5,307 nt of DNA, from NCBI GenBank assembly GCA_026225015.1, contig JAMFRY010000312.1, positions 1 through 5,307 of the forward strand, in the 5' to 3' direction. This document shows positions 1 through 5,307 of the stretch, one piece after another. The notes beneath the pieces are model-generated. The model saw only the letters and a list, made by a program, of their open reading frames with translations, did no database searches and was not told the origin of the DNA. Position 1 is the stretch's first letter. Every line of letters begins with the position of its first letter. The position numbers were made by a program, and so were the translations under genes. Origin of the DNA: Alphaproteobacteria bacterium (GTDB taxonomy: Bacteria > Pseudomonadota > Alphaproteobacteria > Acetobacterales > Acetobacteraceae).

Positions 1-1
1 C

Positions 2-604
2 AGCTTGGCCGCCGCGCCGGAGGAGATGCAGGAAGCCCTGGCCAAAGCCCTGGCGACCCGGCTGGACCAGCTCGACTGGACCGATCCCGCCATCAACCTG
101 CAGGCGCGCGTCGCAAGGATGCACGAAATCGAACCGGACTACCCGGATATTTCCCGAGAAGCCTTGGCCGCAACCACGCAGGAGTGGCTGGCGCCGTATC
201 TCGCCGGATTCAGCAAAGTGAGGGAGGCGAAATCGCTGGATCTCTTCGCAATTCTGCGCGCCCGGATGACGCACCACCAATTGACGCGGCTGGACAAAGC
301 GCTGCCCATGCAACTCGACCTGCCGGGCGGCGAAGCAAAAATCGACTATACCGGCCCGGTGCCGATTGCCGCCGCCAGGGCGAGAAGCTTCTATGGCCTG
401 GACGAGACGCCGCTTCTCGCCGGCGGCAGGCTCGCCTTGCAGCTTGCCTTGCTGTCTCCCGCCGGCCGTCCGATTGCCATTACGGCGGATTTGAAGAGCT
501 TCTGGCGCAACGGCTGGCTGGACGCGCGGCGCGACATGCGCGGCCGCTACCCGAAACATCACTGGCCGGAAATGCCATGGTTGCCGCCAGAAAGCTCGGC
601 ATAA
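2..604 (+). CDS. hrpB: ATP-dependent RNA helicase HrpB, C-terminal fragment (5' end outside window)
   Basis: The frame is open from the left edge and stops at TAA 602-604, so only about the last 200 residues are visible. HrpB proteins are DEAH-box helicases of roughly 800 residues; the helicase core would lie upstream of the window. The visible part matches the HrpB-specific C-terminal domain. It has a W-L-x-P-Y-L segment, an F-Y-G-L-D-E-T-P motif, then a G-G-R-L-A-L-Q-L-A-L-L-S-P-A-G-R-P stretch, a T-A-D-L-K-S-F-W block, and the family's hallmark ending R-G-R-Y-P-K-H-H-W-P-E. The ending has H-H-W-P where H-P-W-P or similar is common. The family is known as a predicted RNA helicase, but its substrate is not well defined in most bacteria. 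The TTG at position 5 is not a real start, because the domain continues upstream. The gene ends 62 bases before the ogt start. Confidence in the family is high. Confidence 0.93.
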   Translation, partial: SLAAAPEEMQEALAKALATRLDQLDWTDPAINLQARVARMHEIEPDYPDISREALAATTQEWLAPYLAGFSKVREAKSLDLFAILRARMTHHQLTRLDKALPMQLDLPGGEAKIDYTGPVPIAAARARSFYGLDETPLLAGGRLALQLALLSPAGRPIAITADLKSFWRNGWLDARRDMRGRYPKHHWPEMPWLPPESSA

Positions 605-615
605 AACTTGGGCGC

Positions 616-644
616 TTGATCCGCACCCGGCGCCGCTCTAGCCT
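616..644 (+). promoter_or_regulatory. Candidate sigma-70-type promoter upstream of ogt
   Basis: TTGATC (616-621) and TAGCCT (639-644) are separated by exactly 17 bases in the short gap between hrpB and ogt. They match TTGACA at 4 of 6 positions and TATAAT at 3 of 6. The GC-rich spacer and poor -10 box are common in high-GC alphaproteobacteria. Transcription would begin near 651, just ahead of the Shine-Dalgarno sequence at 657-660, leaving a very short leader. This would allow ogt-qor-PAP2 to be expressed independently of hrpB. It is read by eye and could be a chance match. Confidence 0.35.
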
Positions 645-656
645 GTAGCAGAATTT

Positions 657-660
657 GGAG
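657..660 (+). promoter_or_regulatory. Ribosome binding site that decides the ogt start
   Basis: GGAG at 657-660 lies six bases before the GTG at 667, which is ideal spacing. The upstream in-frame TTG at 655 overlaps this site and has no comparable sequence in front of it. The site therefore favours initiation at GTG 667. Confidence 0.7.
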
Positions 661-666
661 ACGAAA

Positions 667-1113
667 GTGCCGCAGCTGTCCCTGCATTCACCGATTGGCG
701 ATTTGACGGTCTCGGAAGAAGGCGGTGAAATCGTGGCACTAGATTGGGGCTGGGGACGTGACCAGACCGCAACCGAATTATTGCTGCGCGCCAAACTCGC
801 CTTGCAGGATTATTTCGACGGTGCGCCGCTTAAAACTTTGCCGCTGAATCCGGGCGGATCGGCCTACCGGCAGCGCGTCTGGCAGGCTTTGCGGCAAATC
901 CCGGCGGGGCAGACCCGCAGCTATCAGGAAATTTCCCGGATCGCCGGCGGCTCGCCGCGCTCGGTCGGCGGGGCCAACGCCGCCAACCCGATTGCGATTT
1001 TCATTCCGTGCCATCGCGTCGTCAGCACTTCCGGGCTTGGCGGCTATTCCGGCGGCGAGGGGTTGGAGACCAAGAAGCGCCTGCTGGCGCTGGAACAAGG
1101 CACGAGAATTTGA
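667..1113 (+). CDS. ogt: Methylated-DNA--[protein]-cysteine S-methyltransferase (Ogt/MGMT type)
   Basis: This is a suicidal DNA repair protein that transfers the alkyl group from O6-alkylguanine (and O4-alkylthymine) to its own cysteine, acting in the cytoplasm on double-stranded DNA. From GTG 667 it is 148 residues, slightly short for the family, with a compact N-terminal ribonuclease-like domain (about residues 1-60). The C-terminal DNA-binding domain shows Y-R-Q-R-V-W-Q-A-L, then I-P-A-G-Q-T-R-S-Y, then R-S-V-G-G-A-N-A-A-N-P. The active-site loop is I-P-C-H-R-V-V, with the acceptor cysteine at codon 1009-1011 (Cys115), followed by G-L-G-G-Y-S-G-G and L-E-T-K-K-R-L-L-A-L-E. The intercalating arginine of the R-S/A-V-G motif is present. 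It lacks the Ada methylphosphotriester domain, so it is stand-alone Ogt/MGMT, not Ada. GTG 667 was chosen because GGAG sits six bases upstream; TTG 655 would add four residues. The qor start follows after 22 bases, so the two genes are probably co-transcribed. Confidence 0.95.
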   Translation: MPQLSLHSPIGDLTVSEEGGEIVALDWGWGRDQTATELLLRAKLALQDYFDGAPLKTLPLNPGGSAYRQRVWQALRQIPAGQTRSYQEISRIAGGSPRSVGGANAANPIAIFIPCHRVVSTSGLGGYSGGEGLETKKRLLALEQGTRI

Positions 1114-1135
1114 AGCAATCGGGTGAAGGAGCATA

Positions 1136-2107
1136 ATGTCCAAGGCAATCCGGATTCACGCCGTCGGCGGTCCCGAAGTGATGAAATGGGAGACAGTGCC
1201 GACGCCGGAGCCAGGTCCAAGCGAGGCGCTGATCCGACATCATGCGGTGGGTCTCAACTATATTGATGTGTATTTCCGCACCGGCCTGTACAAAACCCCA
1301 TTGCCCGCCACGTTAGGGATGGAGGGCGCGGGCACGGTGCTGGCCGTGGGATCGGACGTTCCCGACCTCAAGCCAGGTGACCGTATTGCCTATGCCGGCG
1401 GTTCGATCGGCGCCTATTCCACCGAGCGTGTTCTGCCGGCCGACCGGTTGGTGAAACTCCCGGATTCCATCGACTTTAAAACCGGCGCAGCGATGATGCT
1501 GCAAGGTATGACGGCGCAATACCTATTGCGGCGAACGTTCAAGGTGCAAAAGGGCCAATCCATATTGGTGCATGCCGCGGCCGGAGGGGTGGGGCTGATC
1601 CTGTGCCAATGGGCGAAGTATCTCGGCGCCCATGTCATCGGCGTTGTGTCCACGCCGGAGAAAGCCGAACTGGCGAAGGCAAACGGCGCCGAGCACGTCA
1701 TTATCGGCCATGCCAGCCTGGCGGCGGACGTAAAACGCCTGACCGGTGGCGCCATGGTGCCGGTGGCCTATGACAGCGTCGGCAAGGACACGTTTTCCGC
1801 CAGCCTGGATTGCCTGGCGCCCTTGGGCATGATGGTGAGCTACGGCAACGCCTCCGGCCCGGTGCCGCCGGTGGATATTTCGGTGCTCTCCGCCAAAGGC
1901 AGCCTGTTCCTGACCCGACCGACTCTGGCAACCTATGTCGCGAGCCACGGCGATCTGCTGCAGGCCGCGAATGACCTGTTCGATGTCGTCGCCGCCGGCG
2001 CCGTTAAAATCCAGGTCAACCAGACCTTTCCGCTGGCCGAGGCCGCCGCCGCGCATATTGCACTGGAATCTCGGCGCACCACCGGCAGTACGGTTCTGCT
2101 CCCCTGA
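1136..2107 (+). CDS. qorA: NADPH:quinone oxidoreductase, zinc-free MDR family (QorA/zeta-crystallin type)
   Basis: This is a 323-residue medium-chain dehydrogenase/reductase, the usual length for QorA. Known members reduce quinones or other electrophilic carbonyls with NADPH in the cytoplasm; the exact substrate here is not shown by sequence. The N-terminal GroES-like domain (about 1-120) carries G-L-N-Y-I-D-V-Y-F-R-T-G-L-Y and G-M-E-G-A-G in place of the zinc-binding G-H-E of alcohol dehydrogenases, so no catalytic zinc is expected. The Rossmann domain has H-A-A-A-G-G-V-G (residues 146-153). It is followed by V-S-T-P-E-K-A (171-177), whose lysine is at the position used for NADPH phosphate recognition in QorA. 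Family signatures Y-D-S-V-G-K-D-T-F, G-N-A-S-G-P-V-P-P-V-D and L-T-R-P-T-L-A-T-Y-V follow. ATG 1136 is preceded by AAGGAG (1126-1131), four bases away. The gene lies 22 bases after ogt and about 27 before the PAP2 gene, which suggests an operon. Confidence 0.95.
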   Translation: MSKAIRIHAVGGPEVMKWETVPTPEPGPSEALIRHHAVGLNYIDVYFRTGLYKTPLPATLGMEGAGTVLAVGSDVPDLKPGDRIAYAGGSIGAYSTERVLPADRLVKLPDSIDFKTGAAMMLQGMTAQYLLRRTFKVQKGQSILVHAAAGGVGLILCQWAKYLGAHVIGVVSTPEKAELAKANGAEHVIIGHASLAADVKRLTGGAMVPVAYDSVGKDTFSASLDCLAPLGMMVSYGNASGPVPPVDISVLSAKGSLFLTRPTLATYVASHGDLLQAANDLFDVVAAGAVKIQVNQTFPLAEAAAAHIALESRRTTGSTVLLP

Positions 2108-2134
2108 TCCCGGCATCCTGAATTGCAGCACTCC

Positions 2135-2845
2135 GTGAATGACTATTCCAAAATATGGGCCGTCGCGGGCGCCGCGTTGCTTGGCGCCGTGCTGGTGACG
2201 CTGAGCGTCGCTTTCATCGACCGGCCGGTGGAGCGCCTGGTTGCGGATCACGTTCTCAACTATAACAGCCGGCTGATGTTCTTCGACGGGCTGGCCTCGC
2301 CTTCTCTGCTCGCTTTTCCCTTGGCCTGTAGCTATCTGTTGTTTTATGCTGTGTTCCGCCTGTGGCGCCGGCCCGCCGGGCAGGGCACGGAGCTATTGCT
2401 CAAGCTCAGCATCGCGGTTGCGGTGGTAACGCTGGCAAAGGATGAATTGAAATGGCTGATTGGCCGTCCCTGGCCATTCAGCTGGTTGGAGGAGGGGATG
2501 TACAGGCTCCACCCATTCACCAATGATGCGTGGTATGGCAGCTTTCCTTCCGGTCACACCAGCGTATCGGCGGCGCCAATGTTCGTGCTGTGGTGGTGCC
2601 TGCCGAAATACCGCCCGCTCTGGCTTGTTGTCGTTTTCTCGGTCATGATCGGCTTGGTCGGCAGCGGGCATCACTATGTCGGCGACGTCATCGGCGGGTT
2701 CTTCCTGGGCCTCGGCGTCGCGGCCGGAGTCGTAACGATCTGGCCCGATATGCCGGATTCGGCAAAGCAGGAAGGTTTGCCTTTTGGGAAGAAAAAACCG
2801 TGGCGCCAGCAAAAGCAAAAGGACCTTGTGAATGCCGGCCGTTAG
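2135..2845 (+). CDS. PAP2-family membrane phosphatase with variant motifs
   Basis: This is a predicted inner-membrane phosphatase of the type 2 phosphatidic acid phosphatase superfamily. Members dephosphorylate lipid phosphates such as phosphatidic acid, undecaprenyl pyrophosphate or lipid A; the substrate here cannot be read from sequence. About six hydrophobic segments are visible, ending in a lysine-rich, probably cytoplasmic tail of some 30 residues. Numbered from the alternative TTG at 2123, motif one is K110-W-L-I-G-R-P-W-P, motif two is F-P-S-G-H-T (141-146, acid histidine 145), and motif three is G-H-H-Y-V-G-D (182-188, nucleophile His184 and Asp188). The second arginine of the usual R-P-R-P is tryptophan, and the Ser-Arg pair normally seven residues before the motif-three histidine reads Gly-Leu. 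No ATG start exists. GTG 2135 and TTG 2123 are the only plausible starts and neither has a clear ribosome binding site; GTG is chosen on codon preference. Family assignment is firm, start uncertain. Confidence 0.87.
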   Translation: MNDYSKIWAVAGAALLGAVLVTLSVAFIDRPVERLVADHVLNYNSRLMFFDGLASPSLLAFPLACSYLLFYAVFRLWRRPAGQGTELLLKLSIAVAVVTLAKDELKWLIGRPWPFSWLEEGMYRLHPFTNDAWYGSFPSGHTSVSAAPMFVLWWCLPKYRPLWLVVVFSVMIGLVGSGHHYVGDVIGGFFLGLGVAAGVVTIWPDMPDSAKQEGLPFGKKKPWRQQKQKDLVNAGR

Positions 2846-2847
2846 CG

Positions 2848-2863
2848 CTTCAGGTTTTTGAAG
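2848..2863. terminator. Weak hairpin just after the PAP2 stop
   Basis: CTTCA (2848-2852) pairs with TGAAG (2859-2863) around the loop GGTTTT, two bases after the PAP2 stop codon. The stem is only five pairs and no U-tract follows, so a terminator role is speculative. Confidence 0.2.
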
Positions 2864-2881
2864 AGAGGCTGATTCACGCCT

Positions 2882-2917
2882 TCGGTCACGGCGCTAAAGC
2901 GCGCCAACCTCAACCGA
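2882..2917. terminator. Nested inverted repeat between convergent genes, possible bidirectional terminator
   Basis: An outer pair TCGGT (2882-2886) / ACCGA (2913-2917) encloses an inner pair GGCGC (2890-2894) / GCGCC (2901-2905) around the loop TAAAGC. It lies in the 79-base spacer between the convergent PAP2 and aldehyde dehydrogenase genes, where a shared terminator would be expected. The arms are offset by internal loops of 3 and 7 bases and no run of T follows on either strand, so this is not a classical intrinsic terminator. Confidence 0.35.
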
Positions 2918-2924
2918 TCAGGCT

Positions 2925-4352
2925 CTAAGCGCCGTACCCGACAATCCCCTTGATCTCCACGAAATCATTCAGCGCGAAGTCGGCATATTCGCGGCCATTG
3001 CCGGATTGCTTGTAGCCGCCGAAGGGCGCCAGGAAATCCATATCCGGATAGTTGATGAATACCGTGCCGGCCCGCATCCGCGCCGCTATTTCGCGGGCTT
3101 TTTCCAGGTCCTGGCTCTGCACAGAGGCGGCCAAGCCGTAAACCGTGTCGTTGGCGATGTCGACCGCCTCTTCCTCGGAATCATAGGGTAGGATGGCGAG
3201 CACCGGGCCGAAAATCTCTTCACGCGCGATGGTCATATCGCGCGTGACATTGCCGAAAACGGTCGGCCGCGCGTAATAGCCGCGATTGAGGTTCTCGGGC
3301 CGTCCCAGCCCGCCGGCGGCGAGCGTGGCGCCTTCATCGATCCCGGCCTGGATCAGACGCTGCACCTTGTCAAACTGCGCCTGGGAGACCAATGGCCCCA
3401 GTATAGTGCCCTCCGCGAAGGGATGCCCAGTGGTCTGCGCGGCCGCTTCATTGGCGGCGATGCGCAGCGCCGCGTCATGCAGTTCGCGCGGCACCAGCAT
3501 GCGGGTTGCGGCGTCGCAGGACTGGCCGGAATTGATGAAGCAGGCGGCGACGCCTTTCCGCACCGCGTCCTCCAGGTCAACATCGGGGAGGAGCAGATTA
3601 GCGGATTTGCCGCCCAGCTCCTGCGCCACGCGCTTGACCGTATCTGCCGCCGCCTTGGCGACGATGATCCCGGCCCGGGTCGAGCCGGTGAAGGACATCA
3701 TGTCGATACCCGGATGCCCGGCCATGACCTGGCCGACAGAAGGCCCGTCACCATTCACCAGGTTGAACACACCCTTCGGCACGCCGGCCTCATGCATCAC
3801 CTCGGCGAAGATGATGGCGTTGATGGGGGCGATCTCGCTCGGCTTCAGCACCATCGTATTGCCGCCGGCCAGCGCCGGGGCGACCTTGCAGACGATCTGG
3901 TTCAGCGGCCAGTTCCAGGGCGTGATCAGCCCGCAAACGCCGATCGGCTCCTTCACCACCAAGGTGGTACCGCGTTTTTCGGTGAATTCGAAATGCTCGA
4001 AAACATCGATCAGCGCCTGGAAATGGCCCTGGCCGACAAAGGCCTGGGCCTCTTTCGCAAAGCCGATCGGCGCGCCCATTTCCTGCGCGCAGGCGGCCGC
4101 GATGTCGTCGAAGCGCTTGTTATAGGCGGCCAGGCATTCCCTCAGTAGCTCCAGCCGCTCCTTTTTCGAGGTCCGCGCGAAGCCGGGAAAGGCCGCGCGG
4201 GCGGCGGCAACCGCTTTGTCCACATCCGCGGCGCTGCCCGCCGAAGTTTCGGTGAAGGGCTCCTCGGTCGAAGGGTCTATCACCTTCAGGCGGTTCGGCG
4301 TAACCGGGTCCACCCAACCGCCATCGATATAGAATTGCAGGTTGTGCGACAT
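2925..4352 (-). CDS. NAD(P)-dependent aldehyde dehydrogenase family protein
   Basis: This is a complete 475-residue member of the aldehyde dehydrogenase superfamily, which oxidises aldehydes to carboxylates in the cytoplasm using NAD(P)+. All catalytic elements are visible: the oxyanion asparagine in T-P-W-N-W-P (Asn147), the cofactor-binding lysine in L-K-P-S-E (Lys170), F-T-G-S-T (221-225), and the general base in E-L-G-G-K-S (Glu245). The nucleophile is in N-S-G-Q-S-C (Cys279), and E-E-I-F-G-P-V (378-384) contains the cofactor-ribose glutamate. Near the end, P-F-G-G-Y-K-Q-S-G matches the family. The start is ATG at 4350-4352 on the minus strand, with AGGAG (complement of 4358-4362) five bases upstream. 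The stop is TAG at 2925-2927. It is convergent with the PAP2 gene and divergent from the J-protein gene, so it is probably transcribed alone. The physiological aldehyde is unknown; no neighbouring catabolic gene points to one. Confidence 0.95.
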   Translation of the reverse strand: MSHNLQFYIDGGWVDPVTPNRLKVIDPSTEEPFTETSAGSAADVDKAVAAARAAFPGFARTSKKERLELLRECLAAYNKRFDDIAAACAQEMGAPIGFAKEAQAFVGQGHFQALIDVFEHFEFTEKRGTTLVVKEPIGVCGLITPWNWPLNQIVCKVAPALAGGNTMVLKPSEIAPINAIIFAEVMHEAGVPKGVFNLVNGDGPSVGQVMAGHPGIDMMSFTGSTRAGIIVAKAAADTVKRVAQELGGKSANLLLPDVDLEDAVRKGVAACFINSGQSCDAATRMLVPRELHDAALRIAANEAAAQTTGHPFAEGTILGPLVSQAQFDKVQRLIQAGIDEGATLAAGGLGRPENLNRGYYARPTVFGNVTRDMTIAREEIFGPVLAILPYDSEEEAVDIANDTVYGLAASVQSQDLEKAREIAARMRAGTVFINYPDMDFLAPFGGYKQSGNGREYADFALNDFVEIKGIVGYGA

Positions 4353-4495
4353 TTTTTCTCCTGTGCGAGCGCGAAGCTGAAAGTTAACCGTAGAAGTGCC
4401 AAGGATAGACCATCGGGGCAGAAGGCACGCATTTGGCGCCGGTTGCTCCGCGCTTAAAAATACTTAACTGACGAGAGATTATTGTCGAGGGTTCA
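4353..4495. promoter_or_regulatory. Divergent intergenic region expected to hold two promoters
   Basis: This 143-base spacer separates the minus-strand aldehyde dehydrogenase from the plus-strand J-protein gene, so promoters in both directions are expected here. The half nearest the J-protein gene has an unusually A+T-rich patch (about 4453-4485) against a GC-rich background, including TTAA-N6-TTAA at 4454-4467. I could not find a convincing -35/-10 pair for either direction, and no clear sigma-32 heat-shock promoter. The J-protein ribosome binding site GAGG (4487-4490) ends five bases before its ATG. Confidence 0.5.
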
Positions 4496-5307
4496 ATGGC
4501 TGAAGATCCGTACAAGATTCTGGGCGTGGCGAAGGATGCCAGCGCCGAAGACATCCGCAAGGCCTATCGCAGCCAAGCCAAGCAGCATCATCCGGACCTG
4601 AATCCCGGCAACAAGGCGGCCGAGGAGAAGTTCAAATCTGTCTCTGCCGCCAATGAATTGCTTTCCGATCCTGAGAAGCGGGCGCGCTATGACAGGGGCG
4701 AAATCGATGGATCCGGCGCCGAGAAAGCGCCGCCGCGCTCCTACCGGCACTACGCCGATGCCCAGCCCGGTGAGCGCTACGCCTATTCCGGTGGCCAGGG
4801 TTTCGAGGGCGAGAATTTCGAAGATATTTTTTCCACCATCTTCCAGAACCGCGGCGCGGCCGGCGGCGCGGGGGGCACGCAGCCGGGGCGCGGCCGCGAT
4901 GACCAATATGTGCTGCGAGCGGAGTTTCTGGAAGCGGTGAATGGCGGCCAGAAGCGGCTCTCTTTGCCGGATGGCCAGGTTTTGGACGTAAAACTCCCTC
5001 CCGGCACCGAGGATGGCGATATTCTGCGCCTGCGCGGCCGCGGCCAGCCTGGCCGCAATAACGGCCCCGCCGGCGATGCGCTGATCGAAATCCGCGTCGG
5101 GTCGCATAAATTCTTCCGCCGCGAGGGTCAGAATATAAGGCTGGATTTGCCGGTAACGGTGCAGGAAGCCGTGCTGGGCGCGAAGGTGACCGTGCCGACG
5201 CCGGCAGGCCATGTCGCCATGACCATCAAGCCGCATTCCGACACCGGAACCGAACTGCGCCTGCGCGGCCGCGGTGTACCGGCGCGCGGCAGCACGGCGG
5301 CCGGCGA
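4496..5307 (+). CDS. DnaJ-like co-chaperone, zinc-finger-less CbpA/type II J-protein (3' end outside window)
   Basis: My translation from ATG 4496 stays open to the window edge, giving 270 residues plus two bases; known CbpA-like proteins are about 300, so little is probably missing. J-proteins stimulate the ATPase of DnaK (Hsp70) and deliver unfolded clients to it. The J domain (about 3-67) begins D-P-Y-K-I-L-G-V, has the essential H-P-D at residues 32-34, and ends with A-N-E-L-L-S-D-P-E-K-R-A-R-Y-D. A glycine-rich linker (about 68-134) contains F-E-D-I-F-S-T-I-F. Two substrate-binding beta domains follow, CTD I from about 136 and CTD II from about 212. There is no C-x-x-C-x-G-x-G zinc-finger region and no cysteine at all in the visible part, which separates it from canonical DnaJ. 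GAGG at 4487-4490 supports the start. Whether it has CbpA's nucleoid-binding role cannot be told. No dnaK or grpE is visible nearby. Confidence 0.92.
   Translation, partial: MAEDPYKILGVAKDASAEDIRKAYRSQAKQHHPDLNPGNKAAEEKFKSVSAANELLSDPEKRARYDRGEIDGSGAEKAPPRSYRHYADAQPGERYAYSGGQGFEGENFEDIFSTIFQNRGAAGGAGGTQPGRGRDDQYVLRAEFLEAVNGGQKRLSLPDGQVLDVKLPPGTEDGDILRLRGRGQPGRNNGPAGDALIEIRVGSHKFFRREGQNIRLDLPVTVQEAVLGAKVTVPTPAGHVAMTIKPHSDTGTELRLRGRGVPARGSTAAG
5024..5274 (+). repeat. Exact 20-base direct repeat inside the J-protein gene
   Basis: The same 20 bases occur at 5024-5043 and 5255-5274, 231 bases apart and in the same reading frame. Each copy encodes L-R-L-R-G-R-G (residues 177-183 and 254-260), at matching places near the ends of the two related C-terminal beta domains. 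The protein similarity reflects the known internal duplication of DnaJ C-terminal domains. Identity at every synonymous position is probably due to strong GC-biased codon choice. Confidence 0.8.

Noticed and set aside
1523..2251. Long open frame (242 codons) on the minus strand opposite qorA and the start of the PAP2 gene.
   Set aside because: The translation has no recognisable motif and is rich in H, R, Q and G, as expected of antisense reading of a GC-rich gene. It fully overlaps the well-supported qorA.
3286..4125. Long open frame (279 codons) on the plus strand opposite the aldehyde dehydrogenase.
   Set aside because: The opposite strand encodes a complete aldehyde dehydrogenase with every catalytic motif; the plus-strand product is low-complexity S/A/P-rich with no family features. 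A second overlapping plus-strand frame at 3423-4148 is rejected for the same reason.
4397..4403. TTGGCAC on the minus strand upstream of the aldehyde dehydrogenase, resembling a sigma-54 -24 element.
   Set aside because: The required GC of the -12 element is absent at the correct spacing, so it is not a credible sigma-54 promoter.
4443..4469. TTGCTC (4443-4448) with TTAACT (4464-4469) as a promoter for the J-protein gene.
   Set aside because: The spacer is 15 bases and the -10 match is poor; other pairings in the same patch place the start on top of the ribosome binding site.
4493..5236. Open frame (247 codons) on the minus strand opposite the J-protein gene.
   Set aside because: It is a mirror of a strongly supported DnaJ-like gene on the plus strand, with no recognisable domain and no sensible start context.
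1..5307. Search for mobile elements, CRISPR arrays, tRNA/rRNA genes, toxin-antitoxin pairs and defence genes.
   Set aside because: None seen. Coding density is high, gene families are common chromosomal ones, and no stretch over 300 bases is without a gene.

Overview
This window is GC-rich chromosomal DNA with tightly packed genes and looks like ordinary proteobacterial core or housekeeping sequence. The base composition, codon use (GCC/GGC/CTG/CGC-rich) and protein styles fit an alphaproteobacterium, perhaps a Rhodospirillales-like lineage. That placement is inferred from overall character, not from a phylogenetic marker. I see no tRNA, rRNA, insertion sequence, CRISPR array, phage gene or clear sign of horizontal transfer.

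Layout: (1) 2-604 (+) is the C-terminal end of an HrpB-type DEAH RNA helicase that begins upstream of the window. (2) 667-1113 (+) is a methylated-DNA--cysteine S-methyltransferase (Ogt/MGMT type) with the PCHRV active site. Its best start is a GTG at 667 behind a good Shine-Dalgarno sequence. (3) 1136-2107 (+) is a zinc-free NADPH:quinone oxidoreductase of the QorA/zeta-crystallin family. (4) 2135-2845 (+) is a membrane PAP2-type phosphatase with a non-canonical arginine pattern. Genes 2-4 have gaps of only about 20-30 bases and probably form one transcript. (5) A 79-base convergent spacer (2846-2924) contains nested inverted repeats. (6) 2925-4352 (-) is a complete NAD(P)-dependent aldehyde dehydrogenase. 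(7) A 143-base divergent spacer (4353-4495) should hold promoters for the genes on both sides. (8) 4496-5307 (+) is a DnaJ-like (CbpA-type, zinc-finger-less) co-chaperone that is open at the right edge of the window.

Functionally the genes share only a loose theme: repair of alkylated DNA, quinone and aldehyde detoxification, lipid phosphate hydrolysis and protein folding. Nothing visible ties them into a single pathway, and I found no convincing evidence of a previously undescribed system. The points most worth checking are the variant PAP2 motifs and its uncertain non-ATG start, the corrected ogt start, and a TTAA-N6-TTAA element upstream of the co-chaperone.
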